From contig NC_011680.1 in NCBI RefSeq assembly GCF_000150955.2, forward strand, positions 532,360 to 596,359: a stretch of DNA of 64,000 nucleotides, written 5' to 3'. Source of the DNA: Phaeodactylum tricornutum CCAP 1055/1 (taxonomy: Eukaryota > Bacillariophyta > Bacillariophyceae > Surirellales > Neidiaceae). The notes under the pieces were generated by a model. That model saw nothing but the letters and a program-made list of their open reading frames with translations, did no database searches and was not told the DNA's origin. Of this stretch, positions 22,556-33,373 are shown piece after piece (position 1 is the stretch's first letter; each line of letters starts with the position of its first letter). Position numbers and translations under genes: made by a program.

Positions 22556-23435
22556 TTATGGTTCCAGGATCAAGTCATCGACGTATCCGCTCGCCAGTAG
22601 TCTTTGCAGTCTCTCCTCCCAAATGCTTCCGTACGGCGTCATCGTCAGGTGACGTAGTTTGTCTTCGGTATCCACATCTTCCACAGTGTATTCGCTTGGA
22701 ATTGTAATGTGCACTTCCAATCGCTGTGGAGGAATTTTATCTCTTCCTAATCGTATTGGCCACTCAATTAACGAGATGCCATTGGATAAAGCTTGATCCA
22801 AGTTGAGCGGCATTAAGTCCTCGGGATTTTCAGACAAACGGTAGAGATCCATGTGGTGAATCCTGTTGAGAGAAAACGTGAGTTGCAAAGCGCTGCGTGC
22901 CACTCCCTAATCCATAGCAAGTCAAAAGCTATACTTACTCGTATCCTCGGCGCAGTGCGTAGGTATTCGATAGTAAGTAGGTTGGGGAGGTCACACGAAG
23001 GACTGGATCGCCAATCGCCGCGCGAACAAAACCACGGGCAAAGGCTGTTTTTCCGGCACCCAAGTCGCCATCCAAAAATACAATGCTCCCTCGGGGCCAC
23101 GAGCCTTCATCGATCAATAAAGTAGACAAAACACCACCGATATCTTCCATGTCTTCGGCAGTCGGAATCTCCAACCGAACTTGCCGGGTCGTATCGCCAA
23201 CTTCGGTGCATTTTAAGGTAGAGTTTATCAGCCAACGTCGGTTTGCGCCGCCAAAATGAGAGAGGCGTATGCGATCAGAACACTGGAAGAATCTGCCCGA
23301 TCTTTTTATGGTTAATGGGAAGGAACGCGATAGGGAACTAACACCCATATAGCCAGCTGCTGCACAGAATGCCATGACTCTCTTTGCAATCAAGAGGACG
23401 AGAACAAAAGGGAGCAGTCGACGACTCCCCAACAT
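22556..23435 (-). CDS. TSAE: TsaE-type ATPase for tRNA t6A, probably plastid-targeted
   Basis: Exons 22939-23435 and 22556-22862 give 267 aa. Walker A is GDLGAGKT at residues 123-130, preceded by SIVFLD. The diagnostic TsaE segments follow: VTSPTYLLSNTY, then after the intron IHHMDLYRL and ISLIEWP. TsaE (YjeE) is the ATPase partner of TsaB/TsaD in the bacterial-type pathway that makes N6-threonylcarbamoyladenosine at tRNA position 37. The N-terminus is a hydrophobic signal peptide (LLPFVLVLLIAKRVMAFCAAAG) with an AFCA motif resembling the diatom ASAFAP signal, so plastid import is likely. About 60 further residues precede the ATPase domain, as expected for a transit peptide. It lies tail to tail with the previous gene, with 67 bp between the stops. 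Confidence 0.9.
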
Positions 23436-24409
23436 CCAAGGTTTAAATCGCTTTCTTTCCAGAACAAGAATGATTGGTTTGCTTATACTTTATATGGAAA
23501 CGAAAAAGCAGCTTTCGCTCGAATGCACAATTTGAGCTGGTGCTATGGTATTGATGACATTGACTGACAGAAGAGTGACTGAGACTGATGTGTGCTATTG
23601 GATTTGAAAATCAGTTACTGTTTGCTCACTGCAGGTTTCTGATTCTCGTCGTTTTCGTAACTGGTAGTAATGAAAGATTGCGAACGAAAAGGAGACGACA
23701 ATTATTGTACAGGGTTAGAGTTATTTCCCGTCTGTCTCTCGTTCGTTTGCATTTGGAATCGTTGTCTGCCGATCGTACGATTTCCGTGCCATCGACTCAT
23801 GAAATCCCCCAGAGGCAATCTTCTACCTATACGGGGTTCGTTATCCCTAACAGTAAGTCCATCAGAGTATCACAATCGGTCACAGTCAATCGGGCAGTTC
23901 TTTTGTTTTGCCTCCGAATGTAGCTATAATTGAATCTGCAATCCTTTGGTTCCTTTTAGCATGATTCTAGCCCATTATCATAGTACTTTAGCATGCCGGC
24001 ATGGTCAAAGGACTGCTGCTTTGGTTAGACCATGCCTTTGTCTAATCCTAGAGGTCCAAATAATAATCAAGTAGTAGCAACCGGAACGAAACACTCTGCT
24101 TGGTGGTTAACTGCAAATATACCAGAATTCAAACATGATTAGGGCAACCAAAGCTTGCTGGGTCTAAGGAGTCTCTGTATCGGATAAAGACACGGGTGGT
24201 GGAAAATTTGGTTTGTGCTCCCACGCATGTGCATGCTGGGTGTGGCCCATATTGACTTCATAATACAATTCACTGTCACAGTACAAAAAGCTTCATTTCG
24301 ACAAATTTGAATGTGGATGTTGGTTTCAGACCAAGGTCATTGCTTTCCTTCCCAGACTGTCGACCCACATACTTCTGTTGACGCTTCCCATTCTGATTCG
24401 CCGCTTTCA
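23436..24409. other. Long intergenic region with a short hairpin
   Basis: This 974-bp stretch upstream of TSAE shows no convincing gene. It contains an inverted repeat with 7-bp arms, CATGGTC at 24000-24006 and GACCATG at 24028-24034, and two TTTAGCATG copies at about 23956 and 23988. A plus-strand frame at 23588-23923 looks random. Confidence 0.45.
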
Positions 24410-25699
24410 TTAAAGTTCGGTATCAGCTGACGACAACTCCGCCCTTTCCAGTTGCATGGTTCCGTACAAAAACGTCAGATTGATACGTCGGTTTCGGTAG
24501 CCTTTGCGAAAGCGAAAGGTGTCAGTTTGATGAAATAGTGCCGAATCGAACAGAACCATGCGATTGGACCGGTACGGGATTGTGACGTTGGCAAAGTCGG
24601 TGGGAGCGAGGAGTTGTTCCACCACGGCTTGTGTGTTGGTATTGTAGGCGGTAAAGTCCATCGTGGCGTCGGGCTTGGCCGTAAATACCACGAGACCCCC
24701 GGATGTGGGGTCCAGATTGGCCTCATCCGGTGTAACCCAGAGATTGACATTGACCGCTGCTTGGTCCGCGTGTAGATTAATCCCGGTATAGTTGGAATCG
24801 TACTTGTAGGCCCACAGATAGCGGAGTGGATGGGATTCAAAAATGCGGGGCAACGCGCGGGCCAGTTCCCGTGCGAGTTGGAGGAGGAGGCGGTCGTGTA
24901 AGCCGTCATCAATGTAAGCACCAACGTAGCCACCAAATTGCAGCGGCAGCTTGGTTTGATACCAAATGGTGGAATCCCACAGGATACGGCGAATGGCTTG
25001 GAGGGCCGATTCGGTCAAGACGTCGTCGACGACCAGTATACCAGGGTGGGGACGGTTGTCGGAGGATTTCGTCGGGATACCGAGCCACTGCTGTTGCAGA
25101 GAGTTTAATAGTAAATTGGGATTGAGGAGGGGTTTCGGCCTGCCTTGGGCATCCAGCGGAAGGGATTCATGGACGTTGGCTTGGTGCCAGGCTTTGTTGT
25201 AGATGGATCCGACCGTGTCGACATCGTCTGGTGAAAAGGGGTACAAGCCACCGGTGCGGGTCAAGGATTCCAGTGGGGGTATCCGATCGAGTACCTCTCT
25301 GTATTTGGGAACGACGGTGTGTTGGAAGAAATACGCCTGTTCGGGATCGGCCAGAGTCTCGGCCAGATACAGTGCTTGTTCGAGATCGTGTTGGAGTTTG
25401 TAGGCGGTGGTGTAGGTCGACCCGCCACCCCGCGCGACGAGCGTGGCGGGGAGTTGCTCCCCTCCGCGTCGAGTCGCGTTGGGGTTCCGGAGGGATCGTT
25501 GAAAGACGTTGGTCAAGGCCCAGTGGAGACCGTCGAGGTCGTCGTTTGCGAAAAAGTAAGCCACGTCGTCCGGGTCGAGCAACGGAGGGAAGCCGACCTC
25601 TCCGGATGAGTCCGTCGGTTCCGCAACGACCCATCGCGGTGGGATGACTGTCCCGCATGCAAGGAACGAAAGCACAAAACGAACAGCGTTCACTTTCAT
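24410..25699 (-). CDS. Secreted 2-oxoglutarate/Fe(II) dioxygenase-like protein
   Basis: An intronless 429-aa frame starts at ATG 25699. The first 26 residues form a signal peptide (FVLSFLACGTVIPPRWVVA). The C-terminal half shows the double-stranded beta-helix oxygenase pattern: GINLHADQAAVNVNLWVTP gives the His-x-Asp pair (H310, D312), SALFHQTD gives the distal His (H390), and YRNRRINLTFLYG supplies the Arg expected to bind 2-oxoglutarate. PGILVVDDVLTESALQAIR at about 219-237 matches the start of prolyl-hydroxylase-like domains. The enzyme probably acts in the secretory pathway or outside the cell; the substrate is unknown. The N-terminal 200 residues are helical and unassigned. GC content is visibly higher than in neighbouring genes. 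Confidence 0.75.
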   Translation of the reverse strand: MKVNAVRFVLSFLACGTVIPPRWVVAEPTDSSGEVGFPPLLDPDDVAYFFANDDLDGLHWALTNVFQRSLRNPNATRRGGEQLPATLVARGGGSTYTTAYKLQHDLEQALYLAETLADPEQAYFFQHTVVPKYREVLDRIPPLESLTRTGGLYPFSPDDVDTVGSIYNKAWHQANVHESLPLDAQGRPKPLLNPNLLLNSLQQQWLGIPTKSSDNRPHPGILVVDDVLTESALQAIRRILWDSTIWYQTKLPLQFGGYVGAYIDDGLHDRLLLQLARELARALPRIFESHPLRYLWAYKYDSNYTGINLHADQAAVNVNLWVTPDEANLDPTSGGLVVFTAKPDATMDFTAYNTNTQAVVEQLLAPTDFANVTIPYRSNRMVLFDSALFHQTDTFRFRKGYRNRRINLTFLYGTMQLERAELSSADTEL

Positions 25700-26351
25700 G
25701 GGGGGACGAGAAAATAGATAGGCTGTAGTGGTGCCTGTATAGAATAGGGAATAATCGTAGAGCCTTGCGAGAGGGACCCGTTCCTCGTCGCCGCGCTCTG
25801 GAAATCTATGCGAAACCTGGCTGTGATCTATCCGACGATGATGGTCTACGCTTTTTCCACTGGATACCGTGCCACCCCGCAGTTTGGGACGGCATCGGTT
25901 TCACACGGCACTCACAACTTCAGAAATATAAATGTAAGGGAATGTTAGAACCGTAGGAAACCATATGCTCGGATGTTCAGTTAGTTGAGATTTCAAAGGT
26001 TGTCACAGAGTATAGTACTTCTTAAGTATAGGGAGTTTGTATTAAATCATCGAAACCGACCTGCCGCCGCGCCAGCCTGTCTGAGTGCCAATCATATGTC
26101 GCGCCGGCGCACGCGGCAGAAAGGTATCGGTAGGATGCCGGGGGTGAGTGTGAGTGTACCCAGCGAACGGTACATCCTCAGTTCGAAGCGCTGTGGGCAT
26201 TGGGGCAAGGAGTCGGATCTGTGAACAAGCTTGTGCGCCGTACTGTAAATGACAGTGAGTCGTTCAAAGTTGTAGCGTCCCAAGTTGATTACAAACGTTA
26301 CGTACGGCACCGCAAGGCAACGGCGACCCCGTTGAGACCCATCGTTCCATC
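25700..26351. promoter_or_regulatory. Divergent intergenic region
   Basis: This 652-bp space separates the oxygenase-like gene from the coiled-coil gene and should carry both promoters. Short open frames here look random, and no repeat is evident. Confidence 0.4.
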
Positions 26352-29300
26352 ATGTTGGGGAAACTCGCTACGGTAAGTGGACGTCGCGGTAGTTACGCTC
26401 GGTAGTGGATACGGTAGTCGAGGCTTATCCGTCGTCTCACACACGTCCCTCTTTCTCTTACTTATCCCTTACTTGGATATTCTTCTATGTATCCCACTAC
26501 ATATTTGTTCCCCCGTTCAGCAATTGGCCCAGCAGCGTCTAATGTTTGTGGAAAAACCCGCGACGGACGACGCGTCGCGACGACCCCGAAGCCACCGTGA
26601 CACGCGGTCTCTGGGCAAACACGCGGCCGTCAAACAGCGCATGAAGGCGCAACAACAAAAGCAAGGACAGACACCATCACCGTCCCAAAAGCGTTTTCGA
26701 ACGGTGCTTAGCATTGAAACGGCCGACGCGACCGCGTCGCCCTCCTTGGCGGAACCCGAGCCGCACACGGAACCCTTGCGGGTCGCCGTGACCGTGGACG
26801 AAGACGACAATCAAGGAGCGGCTTTGCCGACGTCTACCCCCGTTTTGGGTAATAGTGCACCCTCCGACTTGTTCCGGGACGTGGAAGCGGCGCTGCACAC
26901 CGACTGCGATATTCACGTCTCGCTCGACGACGAACCAGAGGTCGCATCGCAGACTCGGGATGGATCCTACTGGGCCATGTTTGGGGATACTCCGGAACGG
27001 TGGACCGGTATTGATATGACCGAAGAAGTCGCCATGAGTCTACTAGACACGTCCCTGATTAGTGTCTCGACAAAAGAGCCGGAGGAGGACGACTACGACG
27101 GCAAAGATAGTCACGGTGACGACGCCCCAGCCACGGTCAACAAGACAATTACCGCTGCCACGGACACGACGCCTTTGCATTTTTGGAAAACCTGGCGATC
27201 GCAGCCAGTGACTCCCGCATTGGTCCGGATTCAGTCGCCGTCGTTCACTGCTGAAGGGGCTACGCCCGACGACCCCGAACGGCATTTCCGCAACGTAGAC
27301 AGCGAACAACCTCTGTACGCTGCCGATCGGGTAGCCTTTACCACCTTTCGGCAAAATTCCACACAGATTGCCTTGCAGGAAAGCAAGACCTATCTCGATC
27401 GGATCGCACAATTGGAAGAGGCCTTGGCCAACGCCGAGTACGAACGGGATTGTGAAACGCAGCGGCGCATAGAAGCGGAATCTACCGTGTCGGTGCTGCA
27501 GTCGCCGTCGTCGTCGGTTCCCAACCACCCGGCACCAACCCCCAAGGCAATGCTCCATCCTCCGGTCCCATCCACTCCGTCATCCCTCCCGGATGTGGAG
27601 TCTCTCTGGGAACGCAACAAAACACTCGTCAAGGAAGTACGCTTTGCCGATCAAACGTGTATGGAATTGTCTTCCGAGAAGACGGCCTTGGAACAGAGGA
27701 TCGAGCACTTGAGCGAGAACATTACACGGTTGGATCAAGAAAACACATTGTTGCGCGAGCAACTCGGACGGGCCGAAGAGACGGTACGGCAGGTCAAGAC
27801 CGACACCGAAACCGACAATGCCGCCTCTCCCTCAGACAAGGATCGTACACGACGGGCCTTGGAAGAGTTCCCTCGTCCAATCGATCGTAAGGAAGGAATG
27901 GGCCCGTCCCTTGGCGAGCACATCGCGAATATGGCTTCCCGAGAACCGTCCACGATGGAGAACCCGTCCGATCGGTGTCACACTGCCCAGTCGGAGAATC
28001 CATCGCTACGGGAACGGTTGGAGGTCACCTTGGAAGAGCGAACGGCGGCGCTTCGCCAATGCGAAAGTTTATCAGCCCGTGTCTCGGAATTGGAGGCATT
28101 GGAAGGCCGTCACCACAGAGATTTGGAAACGACAGCGGCCCGGTACGATGATCTCTTCCGACAGCTTGAAGAGGCTCACCAGAAGTTGACTGTGGCCAAC
28201 CAAACGATAGTCGAGGGTGACGAGTGTCGGGAATTGCTGCAACGCCGATTGACGAGTGACGCCCAACGGACTGACGAACTAGAGCAGTCGCGCTTGTTAT
28301 TGCAAAAAGCCAACGACGACGTGGCTCTTTGGAGGACCAAGTTTGCAGACGGCGAGGGGGAAATTCGCTGTTTAGAGGGTCGCATTCGGGAGCTCACCTC
28401 CAGCGGTCACGACAGCTCAAGGGCTGCCGGCCTGCTTCGAAAGGAATTGGGAAAGGTTGCGGAGGAAAAACGCGAGCTGTTGGTCGAGCTGGAGGCGGCC
28501 AACGAGAAACTCGCTGTATGTGAGACCAAATTGGAACAGTTCGAAAAGGATGGGCAGGAACTCGAGGCAACGCGAAGTGAGCTTGATGCCCTCCGTAACG
28601 AAGAGACGTTACGAAACGAGCAACACACTGAACGGGAACGTCAATTCTCATCAAAACTCGCCGATACCCTCTCGCGGATCGAGACTTTAGAGCTAGACGC
28701 TGCATCTGCGATTAAACAAAAAGACGAACAATCGCAAGAGCTCGATGCGGCACTTGGGCAACTCGATTGTTTAAGAAGAGAAATTGACGATCTAAAGGAA
28801 GCACGCTTGAGTGATGAAAACTTGTTCCAGCAGAAGCTGAGTCGCGCTAGCTGTGATTTGGAAGTAGCCCACACAGATATTGCCGTTGCCCGAGACGCAT
28901 GGCGCCAGAAGGAAAGCGAACTGTTATGGGCGGTACAGAAGGTAGTTGCCCAGACCGAGAGCCAGGCCACTATCTTGGAAGAGAGACTTGTCAACCGTCA
29001 CGGAGAACTCGTAGCTCGAATGGGTCAGGCAGTGGAGGCAGTCTCGTACGTGAGAGAATCAATCATTTTTGGAGACAGTACTACTGCTGTCGATACTGTG
29101 AGTGCTGCCCATGGGCTGGCGGAATCGGCACCCGCGACACCACTTCCTAGTGACGGTGCTTTAGATGCAACATTCGATAATCCCGGAGGCGCATCGACAG
29201 ATCTAGAGTTAATGGAAGAAGCTAGGCCTCATGGTTTCGCCGAGTCGTATGGCGTCCACGAGACCGAATTCGATTTTACCGTGTCACTACCGCTAGACAC

Positions 29301-31929
29301 CGACACGATGTCTAGCATTGCCGGTATTTCTCATTTGTTTTCTTTATCGCCGGTTTCTATCGATCAATCCCCCATGGAGAATACCCACAATACCACAACT
29401 TTACTGCGCCCGCGAGGCAAGGAACTCCAGAGCCCGAGGCGACGGATCAACGAATTGATTTGCCGTACCTCGGAACTGGAAGAACAGAAAGAGATTGCAC
29501 TGCAGGACGTCATCGTCTTACAGCAACGGGTGGAAGAACTCGAATCGGAGCTCCATGCAATGGCCAAGGATCTCTCACTAGCATGCAAAGAGAGAAACGC
29601 CGTAGCAAAAATCAGCAATTTTCACAATGGCTGCATAGAAGCAACCCTGAAAGAAAACGACACAAACCTTTGTCAAGTAGAGAAGACCGACTCTGATACC
29701 ACTGCATCGGCAGTTTCAATCCATGTCAACGAGGTCATAGAAAGCATTTTCTCTCGCAAAGGAGAGACCTTTATCTCCGAGTCTGAAGTCGCCGACAAGG
29801 TTTCCCGAAGCGAAAGAGACATCGAGGGACTTGGATTGGACCGAAGCATTTTGGATCAGCGCCTAACGACAACCAATGACAAGAAAGGAGAGATAGCGGT
29901 TGCATTGGTGGCTGACAACGAACAGATCGACGATAATACCTCTGAGATTGTGTCGTTGAGATTGCATTGTGGATCTCTTTCGAGTGATACGGACAAAGTG
30001 GTGGTGCTTCGGAGATTGGAAGACTTGGAAGCCAAACGTGACAGTATGCGGGATTCATTTTCCAGCATCCAAGATTTACCTAAAAGGAACGAGAGGAAAT
30101 TTTTTGAATCCAGGTTTGAGTCAATGACGAATGATTGTGCGAAGGCTAAGGAGAGAATCGAAGAGCTTGAAGCACTGCTAGGGGAAAAGACAAAGCAATG
30201 CCAAGAGCTCGAGGCTCACATTGCTACAATTCAAGAATCGTATGCGGATGCCAAAGTAGAAAAGCAAATCATTCAAGAGTCGATGGAAATAAGTCTGTCT
30301 CAAAAGATAGCCGAGTCGCAGCAGGCAGCCCAGATACGACTATCTGCATCGGAAGAACAGCTTGCCATCGCTCGAGATGAAATCGCTTTGCTTCATTCGC
30401 TTCACAAATCGGTCACATCAGAGAAAAAGGAAAGTGCCACTAAGATTGCAAGTCTGCAGGAGGCTTCCAGCAAGCAACTGACCGAATTGAAGAAGGCGAA
30501 TGAATCTTTAGACATAATTGGCCAAGAACGAGATGACTTGTTGAAGAGCTTGTCGAAGCTTCAGTTCGAAAATGCCGACGCCAACAGCGAAATGGAAAAA
30601 CACCAGGAAGCCCTCTTCGAGACTCAAGAAAGCCTTACCGAGTGCCAGCTGAAATTATCCGTCCTAGATGCCATCACCACCGAAAGAGACTCCTTGCTCA
30701 ACAAAATTACTGAGCTTGAGCTGGAATGCACTGGGCTGAAAACTACTATGACTGAAAGTTCGGCTACCGAACGCAAGTCTTTGGAACACACGCTCTCGTC
30801 ACTAGAAGAAATTCAGGTCGAAAGAAAATCTCTTCTGGAAAATTTGGATTCCGCGAAAATCGAAAATGGACTCGTCAGGAAACAGCTAGATTCTATGAAG
30901 GCTGAGCTTGAAGACGACAAGCGAACGAGCGCTAAACTTCGCGAATTGTACGAGCAGCAAGTTGAAGCCAACGCTGAATTGCGAAGGGAAGTCTTCCACT
31001 GCAAAGGTCTCGTGGACGATTCTGATTTTGCAATGCAGGATCTCAAAGAGAAATACCTCGAGTGCAATGAGAAGCTTGCGAATTTTTGTTTTTTACACAA
31101 TTCTAATGAAGAATCCAAGCTGATGTATGATCGTGCTCGTGAATCCGCTGAAGGGCTTGCAATCGAAAGCCAAAGGCATCTCGCAAAAGCCCGGGAAGAC
31201 CTGGAAACAGCACTTTCCGAAAATGGCAAAATGCAAGCAGAGTATGAAAAATCCCAAGAGGTCCTCTCCGATGTCCGACGAGAGCTAGCAGAGCGAAAGG
31301 AAGCTATCAAGGATTTAGAAGTGTCGCGAGAAGCAGCTATTATGGGGCTTGCTGAATACAAAGAACAACTCAATTCGCTGGAAATTTCTCTCGATAAACG
31401 GACGCAGACTGTGAATCAGCTCCAAGCCGACGTTAAGGAACGTGACGACGCTCTTTCGAAGTTGGACCAACATAATGCTGAAATCAACGTGTGGGAGAAA
31501 CGCATACAGGAGTCAAACGATGCTCTTTCCAGACTGCAGGATCAGCTTGACGAAAGCACGGCATCCCTGCGTACTATGACTAACGAATTCAAAATGGCAT
31601 CGACGCGAAGCGATCATTTAGAACTAAAGTGTTCCCGTCTTCGAGACTACATTCGGAAGGTGACTGGCAAGTGTGACCAGTGGGAAGACTTTTACGATCG
31701 ACAGGCTGAGGTTGTGGAGGGCCTGAAGCGTGCCAATGAGCGGACTCGTCAAAAGACTGCTGAGCTCGCTCGTCGGTACCAGGAACGAGACCAAATTCAT
31801 GACAAAGAGCGTGCCGTTTGGACAGCGCAGAAGTGCAATCTGGACTTTATACATTCGCAGCTAGAAGAAGAGTTGCATGGGATCGCCAACGAGCTAGCGC
31901 ATGTCGAAAGCCGGCCAGTTTCGAGTTAA
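26352..31929 (+). CDS. Giant coiled-coil protein
   Basis: Exon 1 (26352-26372) encodes seven residues and is followed by an intron of 148 bp with a GTAAGT donor and a pyrimidine-rich acceptor; exon 2 is 26521-31929. The product is 1809 aa. This start was chosen because the long open frame has no ATG of its own before the acceptor that is better placed, and MLGKLAT joins in phase to QLAQQRLMFVEKP. Residues 1-290 are basic then acidic and look disordered. Heptad-rich coiled coil runs from about 290 to 865 and from about 980 to the end, with a Ser/Thr/Pro-rich break between. No head, motor or zinc domain is visible. Golgin, spindle, basal-body or chromosome-axis roles are all possible; I cannot choose. 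Confidence 0.85.
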
Positions 31930-32503
31930 TGCTTAACTGTGAAGTCAAATGATTACCTAATCTCCAGCCCAGTTCCGCTGTTTAAAAATTGTTGCCCTCC
32001 TTCGAAATGAATGACTGTTGAGTAGGTAGATTAACCTAATTTTGACTCTATGCGAGAGAAGGTTACATTAGAAGAATTGCTTTCTTCGTTCCTGTTTTGA
32101 TCCTTTATAATTCTTGGTACCACGACGCTTGCTTCTCCGACAGCTTACATTCAATCAGACCGCTCTGAGACTTCTGCCGTCAGCATGGAGGGTGATAACG
32201 TAGGGTCGATGCGAAAAGAATTTCGCGCTGACTGTGAATTGATCTTTGACTCGCAACTCCAGAAAGCCGGGAGGGAGGAGGGTGTGTATTTGTTCCACGT
32301 ACACTGTATTGCGATTCAATAATTTACAGAATTTCGCTCAGCATGCACCTCCAAAACGCGTTCGGTGGTTCTTTTAGTTTCAATGGCCTTTCCACCGCCA
32401 TGCATGCCACAGAAAAATACGGCTTACAACGTCGAAAGGCATTGAAGCGCAAAAGAAAAATAAATGTTGAAGAAAATACATTAATGAAACGTCGTTAAAT
32501 TCT
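31930..32503. other. Intergenic region between converging genes
   Basis: This 574-bp stretch lies between the 3' ends of two convergent genes. Nothing recognisable is seen; it should contain both 3' UTRs. Confidence 0.4.
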
Positions 32504-32994
32504 TTACTCATCCCGGCCAAGAGCATTTTGCACTTTGGCAATTCCGTCGTTCCAAGTTTTAGTCAACGAGAAATTTCTCATTCCTTGAACCTGGCATAAA
32601 TGAATTTACGAGGCGAACAGTGGTATGAGAGGAGTATCCCACCTGTGAAAGGCTTGATTCGGACCGCAGGAGGCGGTTGCTCATCCGTTTCTGGATTTCC
32701 CACACCTCAGTGGCGCGACACACTTACATTTCGAGTGTTGGATTGTTCGTCCCTTACAGACCTCGCTTTTGCCAGAAGCTCGCCGCATTTATTTTCGACG
32801 ATTTCTAAATTGCAGTAAAAAATATCGAAAAAGCGTGAGACGTCATATTGAGCAACGACGAATACGATTGACGACTTACCTCGCAGTTTCCACTTTTTGG
32901 AAAGCCGTGTACGATGAGATAACTGTTCGTGTACAATCAAAAAGGCCGTTCCTGAGACAATAGAGCCAACGAGAAAGGATGGAAGATGCGGCAT
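32504..32994 (-). CDS. Small single-pass membrane protein, MICOS Mic12-like (tentative)
   Basis: Three exons, 32880-32994 (ATG at 32994), 32728-32804 and 32504-32590, join in phase to give 92 aa; no single frame shows it. The protein begins MPHLPSFLVGSIVSGTAFLI, a hydrophobic segment near the N-terminus, followed by basic SHRTRLSKKWK, a helical stretch (EIVENKCGELLAKARSVR) and a C-terminal TWNDGIAKVQNAL. That order (one membrane helix, basic flank, Trp-Asn motif) resembles small MICOS subunits of the Mic12/Aim5 type. The resemblance is weak and inferred. The second intron may instead use an acceptor at 32643, giving a different tail. The gene is divergent from the nuclear-type TOP2. Confidence 0.6.
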
Positions 32995-33373
32995 GTTCAA
33001 AGGATATCGCCTTGAGCCTATTGTTTTCTTGATTTACAGTTACTTTGATTTTATCCTCATGGTGGGTGTGTTGGTGGTGGTGGCAAGTTCGCAATTCCCA
33101 GTCACATGCAATCTTGGCATGTACTTGGAAGACCCGGATATTGTTTAGGTCACGGACCTAAACTGCAAATGAGGCGGTTTCTTATACGCTCTACGAGTCT
33201 TTATACAAAATTATAATCAGATTCTTTATTTGAAATATTTCGAATAATAGTTCTGTTTCGTCGTCATTTCTGATTGGTTCGCGCCTTTTTTCCTGTCGTT
33301 GTCAACAACCGCCACTATCTCGAGATTTTCCCGGTTTTATGGCTTTGGTTTCTCTTTCACTTCACTGTTTTGG
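32995..33373. promoter_or_regulatory. Divergent intergenic region upstream of TOP2
   Basis: This 379-bp space probably carries promoters for both the 92-aa protein and topoisomerase II. It includes an AT-rich run at about 33205-33250. No other feature is seen. Confidence 0.4.

Noticed and set aside
23588-23933. Two overlapping plus-strand frames of 87-111 codons
   Set aside because: Composition looks random, there is no conserved pattern, and they overlap each other in different frames.
26517-31373. Many open frames on the minus strand across the coiled-coil gene
   Set aside because: They are antisense shadows of a GA-rich coding strand, with unlikely composition (Ser-, Arg- and Leu-rich) and no motifs.
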